Source of the DNA: Xanthomonas axonopodis
GTDB taxonomy: Bacteria; Pseudomonadota; Gammaproteobacteria; Xanthomonadales; Xanthomonadaceae
Assembly (NCBI RefSeq): GCF_001304695.1
Contig: NZ_JFAQ01000087.1
Coordinates: 1 to 64,000 of the forward strand
DNA: 64,000 nucleotides
Direction: 5' to 3'
Shown: positions 38,140 through 47,828 of the stretch, piece by piece
Layout: each line of letters opens with the position of its first letter
Numbering within the stretch: position 1 is the first letter of the stretch
The notes under the pieces: model-generated
The model's input: only the letters and a program-made list of their open reading frames with translations
The model's database searches: none
What the model was told of the DNA's origin: nothing
Translations under genes and position numbers: made by a program

Positions 38140-38576
38140 CCGCCATCCGTACCATTCTTCTGGCAGAAGACAGCCCCGCCGATGCGGAGATGGCGGTCGA
38201 CGCCTTGCGCGAAGCCCGCCTTGCCAATCCCATCGTGCATGTCGAAGACGGCGTGGAAGCCATGGACTATCTGCTGCGCCGCGGCATGTTCGCCGACCGT
38301 GAGGAAGGCCTGCCGGCCGTGCTGCTGCTGGACATCAAGATGCCGCGCCTGGACGGGCTGGAAGTGCTCAAGCAGGTGCGCAGCGACGAGACGCTCAAGC
38401 GCCTGCCGGTGGTGATCCTGTCCTCCTCGCGCGAAGAAAGCGATCTGGCCCGCAGCTGGGACCTGGGCGTGAATGCCTACGTGGTCAAGCCGGTGGACGT
38501 GGATCAGTTCTTCAACGCGGTCAAGACGCTCGGCACGTTCTGGGCGGTCATCAACCAGGCACCGGAGCTGGACTGA
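38136..38576 (+). CDS. Single-domain response regulator (Rcp1-like)
   Basis: 146 residues, a receiver domain with no output domain. Acidic pocket ILLAEDSPAD, phospho-acceptor Asp in LLLDIKMPRLDG (about residue 67), Thr/Ser switch VVILSSSREESD, and conserved Lys in AYVVKPVD. The long beta4-alpha4 region and the C-terminal FNAVKTLGTFWAVINQ are typical of Rcp1-type partners of phytochrome-like kinases. Overlaps the kinase gene and ends 4 bases before the hybrid kinase, so all three are one operon. Confidence 0.93.
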   Translation: MTAIRTILLAEDSPADAEMAVDALREARLANPIVHVEDGVEAMDYLLRRGMFADREEGLPAVLLLDIKMPRLDGLEVLKQVRSDETLKRLPVVILSSSREESDLARSWDLGVNAYVVKPVDVDQFFNAVKTLGTFWAVINQAPELD

Positions 38577-38579
38577 ACC

Positions 38580-40082
38580 ATGCCGCAAGAGGGGGGCAAC
38601 CTGGAGCAGCTGAAGATCCTTCTGGTGGAAGATTCACCGGAAGACGCCGAGCTGTTATCCGATCAGTTGCTCGAGGCCGGGCTGGATGCGGCGTTCGAGC
38701 GCGTGGACAGCGAGCCGTCGCTGCGCGCCGCGCTGGATGACTTCCAGCCGGACATCGTGCTGTCGGACCTGAGCATGCCGGGCTTTTCCGGCCACCAGGC
38801 GCTGCGTCTGGTGCGCCAGAACGGTGCCACGCCCTTCATCTTCGTCTCCGGCACCATGGGTGAGGAGACCGCGGTCAAGGCGCTGCAGGATGGCGCCAAC
38901 GACTACATCATCAAGCACAACCCGACGCGCTTGCCGAGCGCGGTGATCCGCGCGATCCGCGAGGCGCGCGCGGATCTGGAGCGCCAGCGCGTGGAAAGCG
39001 AGCTGATGCGTGCGCAGCGCCTGGAAAGCCTGGCGATGCTGGCTGCCGGTTTGAGCCACGACCTGCGCAATATCCTGCAACCGTTGTTGATCGTGCCCGA
39101 CCTGCTGGCCGGGCGCACCGACGACCCGCAGCTGCGTCAGCTGGCCAACGTGGTGGCCGAATGCGGCCGGCGCGGGCATGAAATGGCCGAGTCGATGCTC
39201 TCGTTCGTGCGCGGTTCCAACAAGCCGCGTGAGCAGGTATCCATCGCCAATCTGTTTCAGGCCGTGCAGATGCTGCTCAAGAGCAGCCTGCCCGACGGCG
39301 TGCGTCTGCAGATGGACACCATCGCTGCGGATCTGACCATCGAGGCCAACTACACCGAATTGCAGCAATGCCTGCTCAACCTGGGCTTGAACGCGATCCA
39401 GGCGATGCCGGAGGGTGGCAGACTGATCCTGGCAGCCGATCGCTACGATGCCTCGCGCGTGCGCATGAGCGTGGCCGACACCGGCGTGGGCATGAGCTAC
39501 GAAACCCGCGCGCGCCTGTTCCGTCCTTTCTTCACCACCAAGGCCGATGGCACCGGGCTGGGACTGATTTCGTGCAAGCGCATCATCGAAAGCTATGGCG
39601 GCAGCATCGTGGTCGATAGCCGGCTGGGCGAGGGCACGCGCTTTGACATGATCGTGCCGATGCGCTCGCTCTCTGCAGCGGTGACTGAAGCCGAACTGCC
39701 GCTCCCGCTCGGCCATGGGCAGCGCATTTTGCTGGTGGATGGCGAAGCCACGCGCCTGTCGCTGCTGGGCAATGCGCTTTCCAGTCAGGGCTATCAGCCG
39801 CAGCTGGCCAGCGATGGCGCCGCGGCACTGCAACTGGTGCAGCAGCACGCGATGCCGGATCTGGTTATCATCGACAGCGACATCATCCTGCTCTCGGCAG
39901 TGAGCGTGCTGTTGAGCATGCAGGAGCTGGGGTACCAGGGCCCGGCGATCGTGCTGGAAGATGTCGGTGCGCCGCTGCAGCGGGTGCATTTCCCGTCGGA
40001 TCTGCCGGTGCATGTGCTGCGCAAACCCTTGGAAATGCGCCGTGTGTTCCGCGCCGTCTCGCATGCGCTGGAAGTGGCCTGA
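38580..40082 (+). CDS. Hybrid histidine kinase REC-HisKA-HATPase-REC
   Basis: 500 residues, soluble. The N-terminal receiver (about 11-130) has EDSPEDAE and phospho-acceptor Asp in IVLSDLSMPG (about 60). A dimerisation helix follows with AAGLSHDLRNILQP (His about 160), then an ATPase domain with NLGLNAIQ, ADTGVGM and GTGLGL. The C-terminal receiver-like domain (about 380-495) has DLVIIDSD but lacks the conserved switch and Lys pattern and may be degenerate. With the upstream kinase and regulator this makes a multistep phosphorelay. No DNA-binding output is present in the operon. Confidence 0.9.
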   Translation: MPQEGGNLEQLKILLVEDSPEDAELLSDQLLEAGLDAAFERVDSEPSLRAALDDFQPDIVLSDLSMPGFSGHQALRLVRQNGATPFIFVSGTMGEETAVKALQDGANDYIIKHNPTRLPSAVIRAIREARADLERQRVESELMRAQRLESLAMLAAGLSHDLRNILQPLLIVPDLLAGRTDDPQLRQLANVVAECGRRGHEMAESMLSFVRGSNKPREQVSIANLFQAVQMLLKSSLPDGVRLQMDTIAADLTIEANYTELQQCLLNLGLNAIQAMPEGGRLILAADRYDASRVRMSVADTGVGMSYETRARLFRPFFTTKADGTGLGLISCKRIIESYGGSIVVDSRLGEGTRFDMIVPMRSLSAAVTEAELPLPLGHGQRILLVDGEATRLSLLGNALSSQGYQPQLASDGAAALQLVQQHAMPDLVIIDSDIILLSAVSVLLSMQELGYQGPAIVLEDVGAPLQRVHFPSDLPVHVLRKPLEMRRVFRAVSHALEVA

Positions 40083-40173
40083 CACCACGTCGCGCACACC
40101 CATCGCGTGCATCGATGGGTGCAACGCGATTGCAACAGTTGACGTCCACGCCGGCCGCATGTGCGAATAACGT

Positions 40174-40689
40174 ATGACCACCGCGCTTCTCAGCCTCGGC
40201 AGCAACGTCAAGCCGACCCACTACCTGCGCTTGGCTGTCGCCGCCTTGCGCGCGCGCTTCGGCCAGATTGACGTATCACCCGCGTACCGCACGCCGGCGG
40301 TGGGCTTCGATGGGCCGGACTTCGTCAACAACGCGGTGGTAGTGCAGACCGATCTGGATCTGGACGCGCTGGATCGCTGGCTGCATGCGCTGGAAGATGC
40401 GCATGGGCGTGATCGCAGCGGCCCGCGTTTCAGCGACCGCACCCTGGATCTGGATGTGGTGTTCTTCGGCGACTGTATCGTCGAAGGCCCCGGGCATCTG
40501 CGCATCCCGCGGCTCGAGCTCAAACACGCATTCGTGCTCAAGCCGCTGGTCGACATCGCGCCGGACTTCGTCGACCCGTTGAGCGGGCAGACGTTGGCAG
40601 CGCTGTGGCAGGCGCATCCGCAGTACGGCAGCGCGTTTGCGACGGTGGAGCTGGATGCGGCCGCGCCGGAGTTGAGCGTTACCCAATAG
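40174..40689 (+). CDS. folK: 2-amino-4-hydroxy-6-hydroxymethyldihydropteridine diphosphokinase
   Basis: 171 residues. Pyrophosphoryl transfer from ATP to hydroxymethyl-dihydropterin in folate synthesis. Motifs: LLSLGSNV at the N-terminus, TPAVGFDGPDFVNNAVVVQT and the signature RFSDRTLDLDVVFFG. Ends in TAG. Convergent with a pteridine reductase gene. Confidence 0.95.
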   Translation: MTTALLSLGSNVKPTHYLRLAVAALRARFGQIDVSPAYRTPAVGFDGPDFVNNAVVVQTDLDLDALDRWLHALEDAHGRDRSGPRFSDRTLDLDVVFFGDCIVEGPGHLRIPRLELKHAFVLKPLVDIAPDFVDPLSGQTLAALWQAHPQYGSAFATVELDAAAPELSVTQ

Positions 40690-40859
40690 CGCTGTGCTGG
40701 CAGCGCGGTTGAACGCGGCCGAGCAGGCGCGCAAGTAGCGCGACGACGAGCGGAACTGTCTGGCAGTGCCGCACGCCGGCGAGGTAGCAGCCGAGCTCAC
40801 GTGCATGACGCGGAGAGCGTCCCTGCGCAGCGCAAGCGCGCAGGCCACGGAAGCGGCGC

Positions 40860-41597
40860 TCAACTGAGCTGGCGGCCACCATCCACATGCAGGGTGTGGC
40901 CAGTGACGAAGCTGGCGTCGTCCAGCAGCCAGCGCACCGCTTCGGCAATTTCTTCCGGCGTGCCGATGCGCGCCAGCGGCGTGCGTGCGAGCAGTGCCTG
41001 CTTGGCCTCGGCGGATTTGCCTTCTTCCGGCCACAGGATGGCGCCAGGCGCGACCGCGTTCACGCGCACATACGGCGCCAGTTCCAGCGCAAGCGAACGG
41101 GTCAGCATTTCCAGCGCGCTCTTGGAGGCGCCGTACAGCGGGTGGTTGCGCATCGGCTGCTGTGCGTGCAGATCGGTGAGGTTGACGATGGCCCCGCGCC
41201 GCTGGCGCAACTGTGCGGCGGCGGCTTGCGCGATGAAGAACGGCGCGCGTGCATTGACCGCAAACAATTCTTCCCATTGCGCTGCAGTGGCCTCGCCGAC
41301 GGCGGTGGGATAGAACGCTGAGGCGTTGTTGACCACGCCATCCAGGCGACCGAAGGCGGCAAGGCACTCGGTCACCAATTGCGCGGGTGCGTCGGGCAAG
41401 CGCAGATCGGCGTGCAAGGCATGCGCGCTGCCGGCCCGCTGGTCGCACAGTTCGGCCACGCGTGTGTCCAGCGCCTCGGCAGAACGTTGTGCGTGCAGCG
41501 CAACGCGGTAGCCGGCGGCGTGCAGCGTGGTGGCGATCTGCGCGCCGATACGGCGGGCTGCACCGGTGATCAACACCACCTTGGAACTGTCTGTCAT
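40860..41597 (-). CDS. Pteridine reductase (short-chain dehydrogenase, FolM/PTR1-like)
   Basis: 245 residues. SDR fold with the pteridine-reductase cofactor motif TGAARRIG (TGxxxRxG), NNASAF in place of NNAG, catalytic Tyr and Lys in PLYGASKSALE, and VNAVAPGAILWPEE. Reduces dihydropteridines with NADPH, making tetrahydromonapterin or assisting folate reduction. Proximity to folK agrees with a pterin role. Start at ATG 41597. It diverges from the methyltransferase gene with about 67 bases between starts. Confidence 0.88.
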   Translation of the reverse strand: MTDSSKVVLITGAARRIGAQIATTLHAAGYRVALHAQRSAEALDTRVAELCDQRAGSAHALHADLRLPDAPAQLVTECLAAFGRLDGVVNNASAFYPTAVGEATAAQWEELFAVNARAPFFIAQAAAAQLRQRRGAIVNLTDLHAQQPMRNHPLYGASKSALEMLTRSLALELAPYVRVNAVAPGAILWPEEGKSAEAKQALLARTPLARIGTPEEIAEAVRWLLDDASFVTGHTLHVDGGRQLS

Positions 41598-41664
41598 GGC
41601 GTACTCGCTCGGCGTTGCGGAGGGCTCGGCTATCCTGTGCATTGTCCCAGCAACCGGTGCCCGC

Positions 41665-42849
41665 ATGCACGCCGACCTTCCCACACCCGATCCGGACGCG
41701 CTGGCCCATAGCGACCGGCTGGCTGCGCACGTGCGCGCCGAAATCCAGGCCGCCGGTGGTGCGATTCCGTTCTCGCGCTTCATGGAGCTGGCGCTGTATG
41801 CGCCGGGCCTGGGCTATTACAGCGCCGGCGCCAGCAAGTTCGGCGAGGCCGGCGATTTCGTCACCGCCCCGGAATTGGGACCGTTGTTTGCGGCCACTGT
41901 CTCCGGCGCGTTGGCGCCGGTATTGCAGCAGCTCGGGCCGCAGGCGCGGGTGCTGGAAGTGGGCGGCGGCAGCGGCGCGTTTGCCGAAGTCACGCTCAAG
42001 CGGCTGCTGGAACTGGATGCGTTGCCCGAGCGCTACGCGATCCTGGAGCCCAGCGCCGACCTGCGCGAGCGTCAGCGCGAGCGGCTGGGGCGCAGCCTGA
42101 TTCCGCCGGTGTTCGATCTGGTGGAATGGCTGGATGCGCCGTTCCCGGACGATTGGGATGGGGTGCTGTTTGCCAACGAAGTCATCGACGCATTGCCCAC
42201 GCCGCGCTTCGCACTGCGCGATGGGCAGGTGTATGAAGAAACCGTGGTGCTGGATGCCCGGCAGCACTTCGCACGCGGCGAGCAGCCGGCCGATGCGTTG
42301 CTGAGTGCGGCCGTGCGTCACCTTGAGCGCTATCTGGAGCAGCCGTTCGCCGATGGCTATCGCTCCGAGTTGCTGCCGCAGTTGCCGTACTGGATCCAGG
42401 CGGTCGCCGGCGGTTTGAAGCGTGGCGCGATGTTGTTCGTCGACTACGGTTACCCGCGCGGCGAGTTCTATCGTGCGCAGCGCGAGGACGGCACGTTGCG
42501 TGCGTTCTACCGGCATCGCATGCATGAAGATCTGTACCGTTGGCCAGGTCTGCAGGATTTGACCGCATCGGTGGACTTCACCGCGTTGGCCGAGGCGGGC
42601 ACTGGCGCAGGTTTCGAGTTGGCCGGGTATTGCACGCAGGCAAGCTTCTTGCTCGGTAACGGGCTGGATGCATTGCTGGCACAGGCCGATACGCGCACCG
42701 ATGAAGTGGGGCGGATGCGTCTGCGCGAACAGATCAAGCGGCTGACGCTGCCCAGCGAGATGGGCGAGCGCTTCCAGGTGATGGGCTTCTCGCGCGATGT
42801 CGATTTTGCCCCTGCGTTCCTGTCTGGCGATCTCACATGGCGGTTGTGA
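41665..42849 (+). CDS. MidA/NDUFAF7-family SAM-dependent methyltransferase
   Basis: 394 residues. IPFSRFMELALYAPGLGYYSAG and FGEAGDFVTAPELGPLF are the family N-terminal signature; the SAM site is VLEVGGGSGAF; FANEVIDALP and FVDYGYPRGEFY follow. Eukaryotic NDUFAF7 methylates an arginine of complex I subunit NDUFS2. The bacterial role is not known but may be similar. ATG 41665 chosen at the start of family likeness. Overlaps the VanZ-like gene by 13 bases. Confidence 0.87.
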   Translation: MHADLPTPDPDALAHSDRLAAHVRAEIQAAGGAIPFSRFMELALYAPGLGYYSAGASKFGEAGDFVTAPELGPLFAATVSGALAPVLQQLGPQARVLEVGGGSGAFAEVTLKRLLELDALPERYAILEPSADLRERQRERLGRSLIPPVFDLVEWLDAPFPDDWDGVLFANEVIDALPTPRFALRDGQVYEETVVLDARQHFARGEQPADALLSAAVRHLERYLEQPFADGYRSELLPQLPYWIQAVAGGLKRGAMLFVDYGYPRGEFYRAQREDGTLRAFYRHRMHEDLYRWPGLQDLTASVDFTALAEAGTGAGFELAGYCTQASFLLGNGLDALLAQADTRTDEVGRMRLREQIKRLTLPSEMGERFQVMGFSRDVDFAPAFLSGDLTWRL

Positions 42850-43250
42850 GTTCGGCCCTACGGCCGTTTCATCGGCCGCGCTTGTGGGTGGGCTTGTGGA
42901 TCGCGGCGATCGTTGTGGTCATTGCCGTGTGCCTGGGGCCGCCGCCGGAGTTTCCGGAGTTGCCATCCAATAGCGACAAGGCCGAGCATTTCCTGAGCTT
43001 CGCGCTGTTGTGTTGGGGAGCGGTGCAGTTGTTTGCGACCCGACGTGCAGTGGCGTTTGCCGCCTTCGGGCTGGTGCTGCTGGGCATCGGCATCGAGATC
43101 GCGCAAGGCGCGCTGACCACCAATCGCAGTGCCGACCCGTACGATGCGTTGGCCGATACGCTGGGCATTCTCGCCGGGCTAGGTCTGGCATGGACGCCAT
43201 TGCGATTTGTGATATTGCGGATCGATCAGCGCCTGTTTGGACAGCGGTGA
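42837..43250 (+). CDS. VanZ-like membrane protein
   Basis: 137 residues with four predicted membrane helices (LWVGLWIAAIVVVIAVCLG, FLSFALLCWGAVQLF, FAAFGLVLLGIGIEIAQGAL, LADTLGILAGLGLAW). The pattern NSDKAEHFLSFALL ... GIEIAQG ... RSADPYDALADTLG is that of the VanZ-like family. Function unknown. Translationally coupled to the methyltransferase. Confidence 0.85.
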   Translation: MAVVSSALRPFHRPRLWVGLWIAAIVVVIAVCLGPPPEFPELPSNSDKAEHFLSFALLCWGAVQLFATRRAVAFAAFGLVLLGIGIEIAQGALTTNRSADPYDALADTLGILAGLGLAWTPLRFVILRIDQRLFGQR

Positions 43251-43509
43251 CGGTGCCTGAACGATGCCTCGGCAGGCCAGGTGCCTGCCCGCTGCCGTCA
43301 ACGGAAGCCGGGCGCCGACGCGATCCTGGTCGACCTGGCCGCGTGTTGCCGCAGCGATGTAAAGCATCGCGCTGCACGACCGCTTGCTCCATGGCAGCGT
43401 GCCGAGGCCGAGGTGGGGCATCCGCTGCCGGCTGGGCGATGCAGGTTGTGCAGTCGCTACGCTGCGCTGCGGACCAGCGGTTCGCACGTCGCCACCAGCG
43501 CCGCTGCCG

Positions 43510-45555
43510 TTACAGGTTCATTCTCAGCCCGAGATAGAGCTGCCGTCCGGCCGCCGGCGAGAACATGGGCTGCGCCTGTGCCCAGAAGAAACTGTCGTAC
43601 CACACATAGGCATACTCGCGGCCGGTGGCATTGCGGACCTGCGCGTCCACGCTCCAGTTCGGGTTGATCGTATAGCGCGCGGTGAGGTCGAGCGTCGCAA
43701 AGCCGCCGTACTTGCCTGCTACGTTGCGCTCCTCGAGGTAGTAGTCGCCCTGGGCGCGCCCCTGCAGGCCCAGTTGCAACGCCTCGGTCGCGCGGTAGTC
43801 CACGCCGAGGTTACTGATGTAGCGGGGGGTGGCGATGACTTCATTGCCTTGCAGCGACAGCGTGGCAGCACGATCGTCGCGCATGATCTTGGCTTCCTGG
43901 TAGGCATGCGATGCCCAGAGCGTCCATCGATCGCCCAGCTGCGCGCTGATCTGCGCATCCACGCCGCGGCGACGCGTCTTGCCCAAGGTAACGGTGGTGC
44001 CGGTGGCCGGCATGTTCGAGACTTCGTTTTCCGCATCCTGTTGCCAGACGGCGATGCGGGCCTGGCTGCCCGCAAGTGGGCTGAATTTCATGCCCAGTTC
44101 GACGCCGGTGTTGGTGGAAGGACGGACGCTAGCTTACCCCGGGGTGAGATAGGCAGGAGCAGTGGAGCCGGTCAGCACCTGGAAGGTACGGCCCCAGTTG
44201 GCGTACACGTTGGTGGCGGGGGTCAGGGCGTAGATCACGCTGAGTTTGGGCTGCCCGATGCTGCCGTAACGCTGCAGCGGTGCGCGCACTGCGCCCGGTA
44301 GCTGGGTGTCGCCGTCGAAGCGGTCCACGCGATAGGCCGGCACCACCTTCAGGGCCTTGACCGGCTGATACATAGCCTGTACGTAGGCGCCCCAATTGTC
44401 GAACGTATAGCGGTCGTCGTTCTGGATGCGCGCCGGCGCTGCGGCAAAGTCGGTGGGCTCGGCATAGTTGAAGCGCTCGCGCCGGTACGCATTGTCTTGA
44501 TGTTCGTAGTTGACGCCGCCTTCCAAGGTCAGCAGGTCATTGGCGCGCCAGGTCAGGGTATTGAGCATGCCCACCTGCGTTTCGTTCCAGCGCCGCCGCT
44601 GGCGCGGCGCATTGCCGGTGGGCAGGTCGCTGAAGGTCACCCGGCGGTCGTCCTCGTAGCGGTTGTAGTAAAGCTTGCTGCCCAGAAACAGGGCATCGGT
44701 CAGTTTCAAGTCCAGGTGCACGCCGACCTGCTGCATGTCGCGGTCATCGCCATCGTTGCGGTTGCGGCGGTCCGAGCTGCGACGATCCGCCTGCAGCTCG
44801 GCGGCGGTCATGAAGCCCGGCTAGTCGGCCTGGTTGCGGTACGCGCGTGCCGTCAGGCCGATACGCATGCCGTCGTCGAGATTGCCGTAGAACCATTTGC
44901 CGCCCAGCACATACTTGCTGGAACGATCGTGCGCACGATCGCCATCCGATGCCTGCGCGCCGACGAAGTAGTTCTGTGCGAATCCGTCGCGTTCGCGCCC
45001 GATCGCGATCTGCGCATCGCGGCTGGCGTAACTGCCATAGGCCACGCGGGCATCGGTATAGCTGCCGCCCTGGCGGGTGCCGAAGTTGATGTTGCCGCCG
45101 ATGTTATGCAGGCCATAACGCGGATCGTTGGTGCCGCGCACCACCTCGATGTAGCTGATTTCCAGCGGGAACAGCATGTCGATGAAACGCTGGTTGCCGC
45201 TATTGACGTTGCTTGGAATGCCGTCGATCAAGGTCTTGATCGCATTGAGATAGCCCTCGCCGTTGAAGGCGCGGAAGCTGACCTTGCCCGATTCGGCGCC
45301 CTGGCGGGTTTCGGTCAATTGCATGCCTGGCATTTGCCCCAGCAATTCCCAGCTGTAGGACACGTTCTTGTCCTCGATCTGGTCGGCGCCCAGGACATCC
45401 ACCGACGTCAGCACCTGATGCGCACTGAGCTGGCCTTCGGGATGCTGATGGACGTCGACCTTGCCGAGCGTCAGTGCCGAATCGGAGGACTGCGCGCGTG
45501 CGTCGGCAGCGAAGAGCAGAGCGGCGACAGTCGCCACGAGGGGATGGATCTTCAT
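43510..45555 (-). pseudogene. TonB-dependent outer-membrane receptor (FecA-like) with two in-frame stops
   Basis: About 680 codons in one uninterrupted frame apart from two stops: TAG at 44821-44823 (YRNQAD*PGFMT) and TAA at 44134-44136 (AYLTPG*ASVRPS). Signal peptide MKIHPLVATVAALLFAADARA, plug domain (SVDVLGADQIEDKNVSYSWE, LIDGIP, EVVRGTNDPRYGLHNIGG), barrel, and aromatic C-terminal strand ending LYLGLRMNL. Both stops are one transition away from CAG and CAA. An N-terminal His-rich patch (VDVHQHPEG) and an upstream Zur-box-like site suggest zinc or another metal complex as cargo. Confidence 0.85.
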
Positions 45556-45593
45556 GAAGCGAGCAATACCTGTGGGCCAGTGGAATCGTGTCA

Positions 45594-45617
45594 GAAATGA
45601 CATATTATAACATATTC
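45594..45617 (-). promoter_or_regulatory. Probable Zur box before the TonB receptor
   Basis: The 24-base site reads GAAATG, eleven AT-rich bases including ATTATAA, then CATATTC. It matches about 18 of 23 positions of the gammaproteobacterial Zur consensus (GAAATG ... CATTTC with an AT-rich palindromic centre). It lies 39-62 bases upstream of the receptor ATG and also contains a TATAAT-type -10 on the minus strand. An upstream ATG at 45603 would place the start inside the box, supporting 45555. Confidence 0.6.
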
Positions 45618-45817
45618 AATTCGCGTCGTACTTCTGCCGCCTTGGGAAACGGTCGGCAATGATCGTGTTGCAACGCGTGGTGGGCCGCTTGCGTGTTGGC
45701 GGTGCTCGCAGCATGAAGAACGGCCGATAGCCGACAGCCGCGCAGGCGCTATGAGCGCTGTCCCGCTCCGCGCTGGCGGCCGACGTGGCTTATCCCGTCC
45801 GCGCCATCTTCTTCGCT

Positions 45818-46676
45818 TATCCGGGCATGCGCACTGCGCGTTGGCGCAGCCACTTGGTGGCCGCCCACTTTTCGCTGGCAATACCGGCGCACCGGCGTGC
45901 AGGCTGCGCGTCATCGGATGCGGGCGGTCGTAGCTGAAAAACAATGCATTGCCTTTGATCGCGGCGACATCCGGATGCGCATCAGGAAAACGCGTCGCGC
46001 CGCAGCGTTCTGGCGTGTTGAGGTACATCACCAGCGAGGCGACGCGTTGCCCGCCGGCCTGCAACAACACCGGGGTGCCGGCTGCGTCCGGGTCGAAGTA
46101 ATCGTGATGCGGCCTGTATTCCGCATCGGTGGCGTAATGCAGCACTTGCAACCCTTCGCCGTGATCGACTGGCCAATCCAGCAGGCGCGCGATGCGCGCT
46201 TCGGGACGTTGGCACAGCGCATTTTGGCCAACGCGCAGACACATGCTGTCGCTGGTGCGTGCTGCATGCACCACGTGCTCTGCGTTTGCATTGTCCACGG
46301 TGCGCGAGCGTGCCAGGCGTGGGTGGGCCAAGGCGATCAATGCATCGCATTCGTCGTCGGAAAGAAAACCGCCCAGCACTACGACGCGCGGCAGCAACAG
46401 GCTGACCAAGACGCGTACGTCGCGGTCGCTCAACGCAAGCAGCGATGCTTCGGTGTCCTGTTGCAACGCGGGCACACTCACCGGCATCGGCAAACCGTTT
46501 GCTTGCGCGTGTTGGTGGATGTAGGCACGGACCAGTGCCTCGACCGCATCGATGGCGTCCTGCTCGTTCCAGCCCTGATCCAGCAGCGGCTGTAGCGCTT
46601 GCTCGGGCGGATGACCGGCCACGGCTTGCGCCACGATCCAGTCGGCCAGCGGGGTCGGGATATCTGTGTGTGTCAT
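45818..46676 (-). pseudogene. 2OG-Fe(II) oxygenase (prolyl 4-hydroxylase-like), frameshifted near the C-terminus
   Basis: The N-terminal helical region (ALQPLLDQGWNEQDAIDAVEALV) resembles TPR-less prolyl hydroxylase-like proteins. Catalytic domain: VVLGGFLSDDECDALIALA, iron ligands in RPHHDYFDP (HxD) and the distal His in TRSLHAGAPV. Immediately after GAPVL one base appears lost; the shifted frame reads EKWAATKWLRQRAVRMPG and stops at 45818, the expected family end with the 2-oxoglutarate-binding Lys. The unshifted frame runs on to 45591 as nonsense. Confidence 0.8.
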
Positions 46677-46688
46677 CGCTCTACAGTG

Positions 46689-46798
46689 CATGTCGGCGTG
46701 TGGCATTCGGCGCGCAGGTCATGCTGGAAGCGTTGCTGCAGCAGGAAACGGCCGGCCGGGTCGGACTGGTCGCGCGCCAATGGAGTTCTGACCAATGA
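46689..46798 (+). pseudogene. xcsK: 3' end of gspK (type II secretion minor pseudopilin)
   Basis: The last ~36 codons before gspL, in frame and ending ATGA-overlapped with gspL, read VAFGAQVMLEALLQQ ... VGLVARQWSSDQ. This looks like the C-terminus of a GspK/XcpX pilin, which always precedes gspL in these operons. Everything upstream (gspC-J and most of K) is missing, and the reverse-strand oxygenase begins at 46676. The deletion junction should lie at about 46677-46694. Confidence 0.65.
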
Positions 46799-47828
46799 CC
46801 ACCACATTGTTGTTGCTGCCAACCGATGCAGATGCCGAATCCATTGCGGTGCGTGTGGATGCGCAGGGGCAGGTGCAATCGGCAGGTCACGCCAGCGCGC
46901 CGCCCGAGCCATCCGCGCGCACCCTTCTGGTGGTGCCGGGTGTGGAGGTGCATTTGCGGTGGTTGCCCTTGCCCGGCCGCAGCATTACGCAATCACGGGC
47001 CGCTGCGCGCCTGCAATTGGCCGAGCATCTGGCTGTCGAAACGCAGGCTCTGCATGTGGCGATCGCCGACAGCGCTGAGGCCGATGGCACGCGCCTGGTC
47101 GCCACAGTGGACGGCGTGGTGATGCAGCAATGGCTGGCGCGCGCAACGCAACTGGGCTTCGTTCCCGATGCAGTGGTGCCGGACTGCCTGTTGCTGGAGC
47201 CCGGTGCCGATGCGACGTTGGCAGTGATGTACTGGGACGGCCGTTGGCTGATGCGCGGTACCCAGCTGGACTGCAGCCTGGAGCCAGCGGCGGCGCATCT
47301 GCTGCTGGGCGATCGTGTGCCGGCCGTGCCGCCGGTGCCTGATCCGACGCAGTCCATTGCCTGCTTTGCGCGCAACGCTGCCCACGTGCCGATCGATCTG
47401 CTGCAGCACTCGTTCGCGAACAAGGCGGCGGTTGCGCAAACGCTCGCCCCGCGGCGTCTGGCGGTGCTGGCCGCACGGGTGCTGCTATCGCCGGCGTTGC
47501 TGCTGCTGGCGCAGACAGTGCGCTATGAGATCGGTGCGCGTGTACTGCAGGCGCGCGCCGCCACGCAGTTGGGCGTGCACGATGCAGCGGCGGTGCCAGC
47601 CGCATTGCAGGCGCGTCGGCAGGCCGGCACGGCGACCGATCGCCGGGCGGTGCAACTGAGCACCTTGTTCGCAGCAGTCGATACCCTTCCAGCGGCAGAA
47701 TTGGATCAGCTGGACTACAACCCCACTCAGCCGTTGCGCGCGACCTTGCTACACACCTGGAGCCCGGCAGCAGTTAGGTCGAAGACAACCGCATGCGCAC
47801 GCCGTTCGTACTGGAGCCGTTGCGATGA
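46795..47828 (+). pseudogene. xcsL: Type II secretion protein GspL (xcs system), one-base deletion near the end
   Basis: Inner-membrane assembly-platform protein. Actin-like cytoplasmic domain (MTTTLLLLPTDADAESI, RTLLVVPGVEVHLRWLPLPG, ARLQLAEHLAV), one membrane helix near residue 225 and a ferredoxin-like periplasmic part. The frame breaks after LLHTWSPAAV (about 47773); the correct end (VEDNRMRTPFVLEPLR) lies one base off and stops at 47826-47828, overlapping gspM by 4 bases. Read without repair, the frame runs to 47967 with unrelated residues. Restoring one base (CAGGTC for AGGTC) repairs it. Confidence 0.8.
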
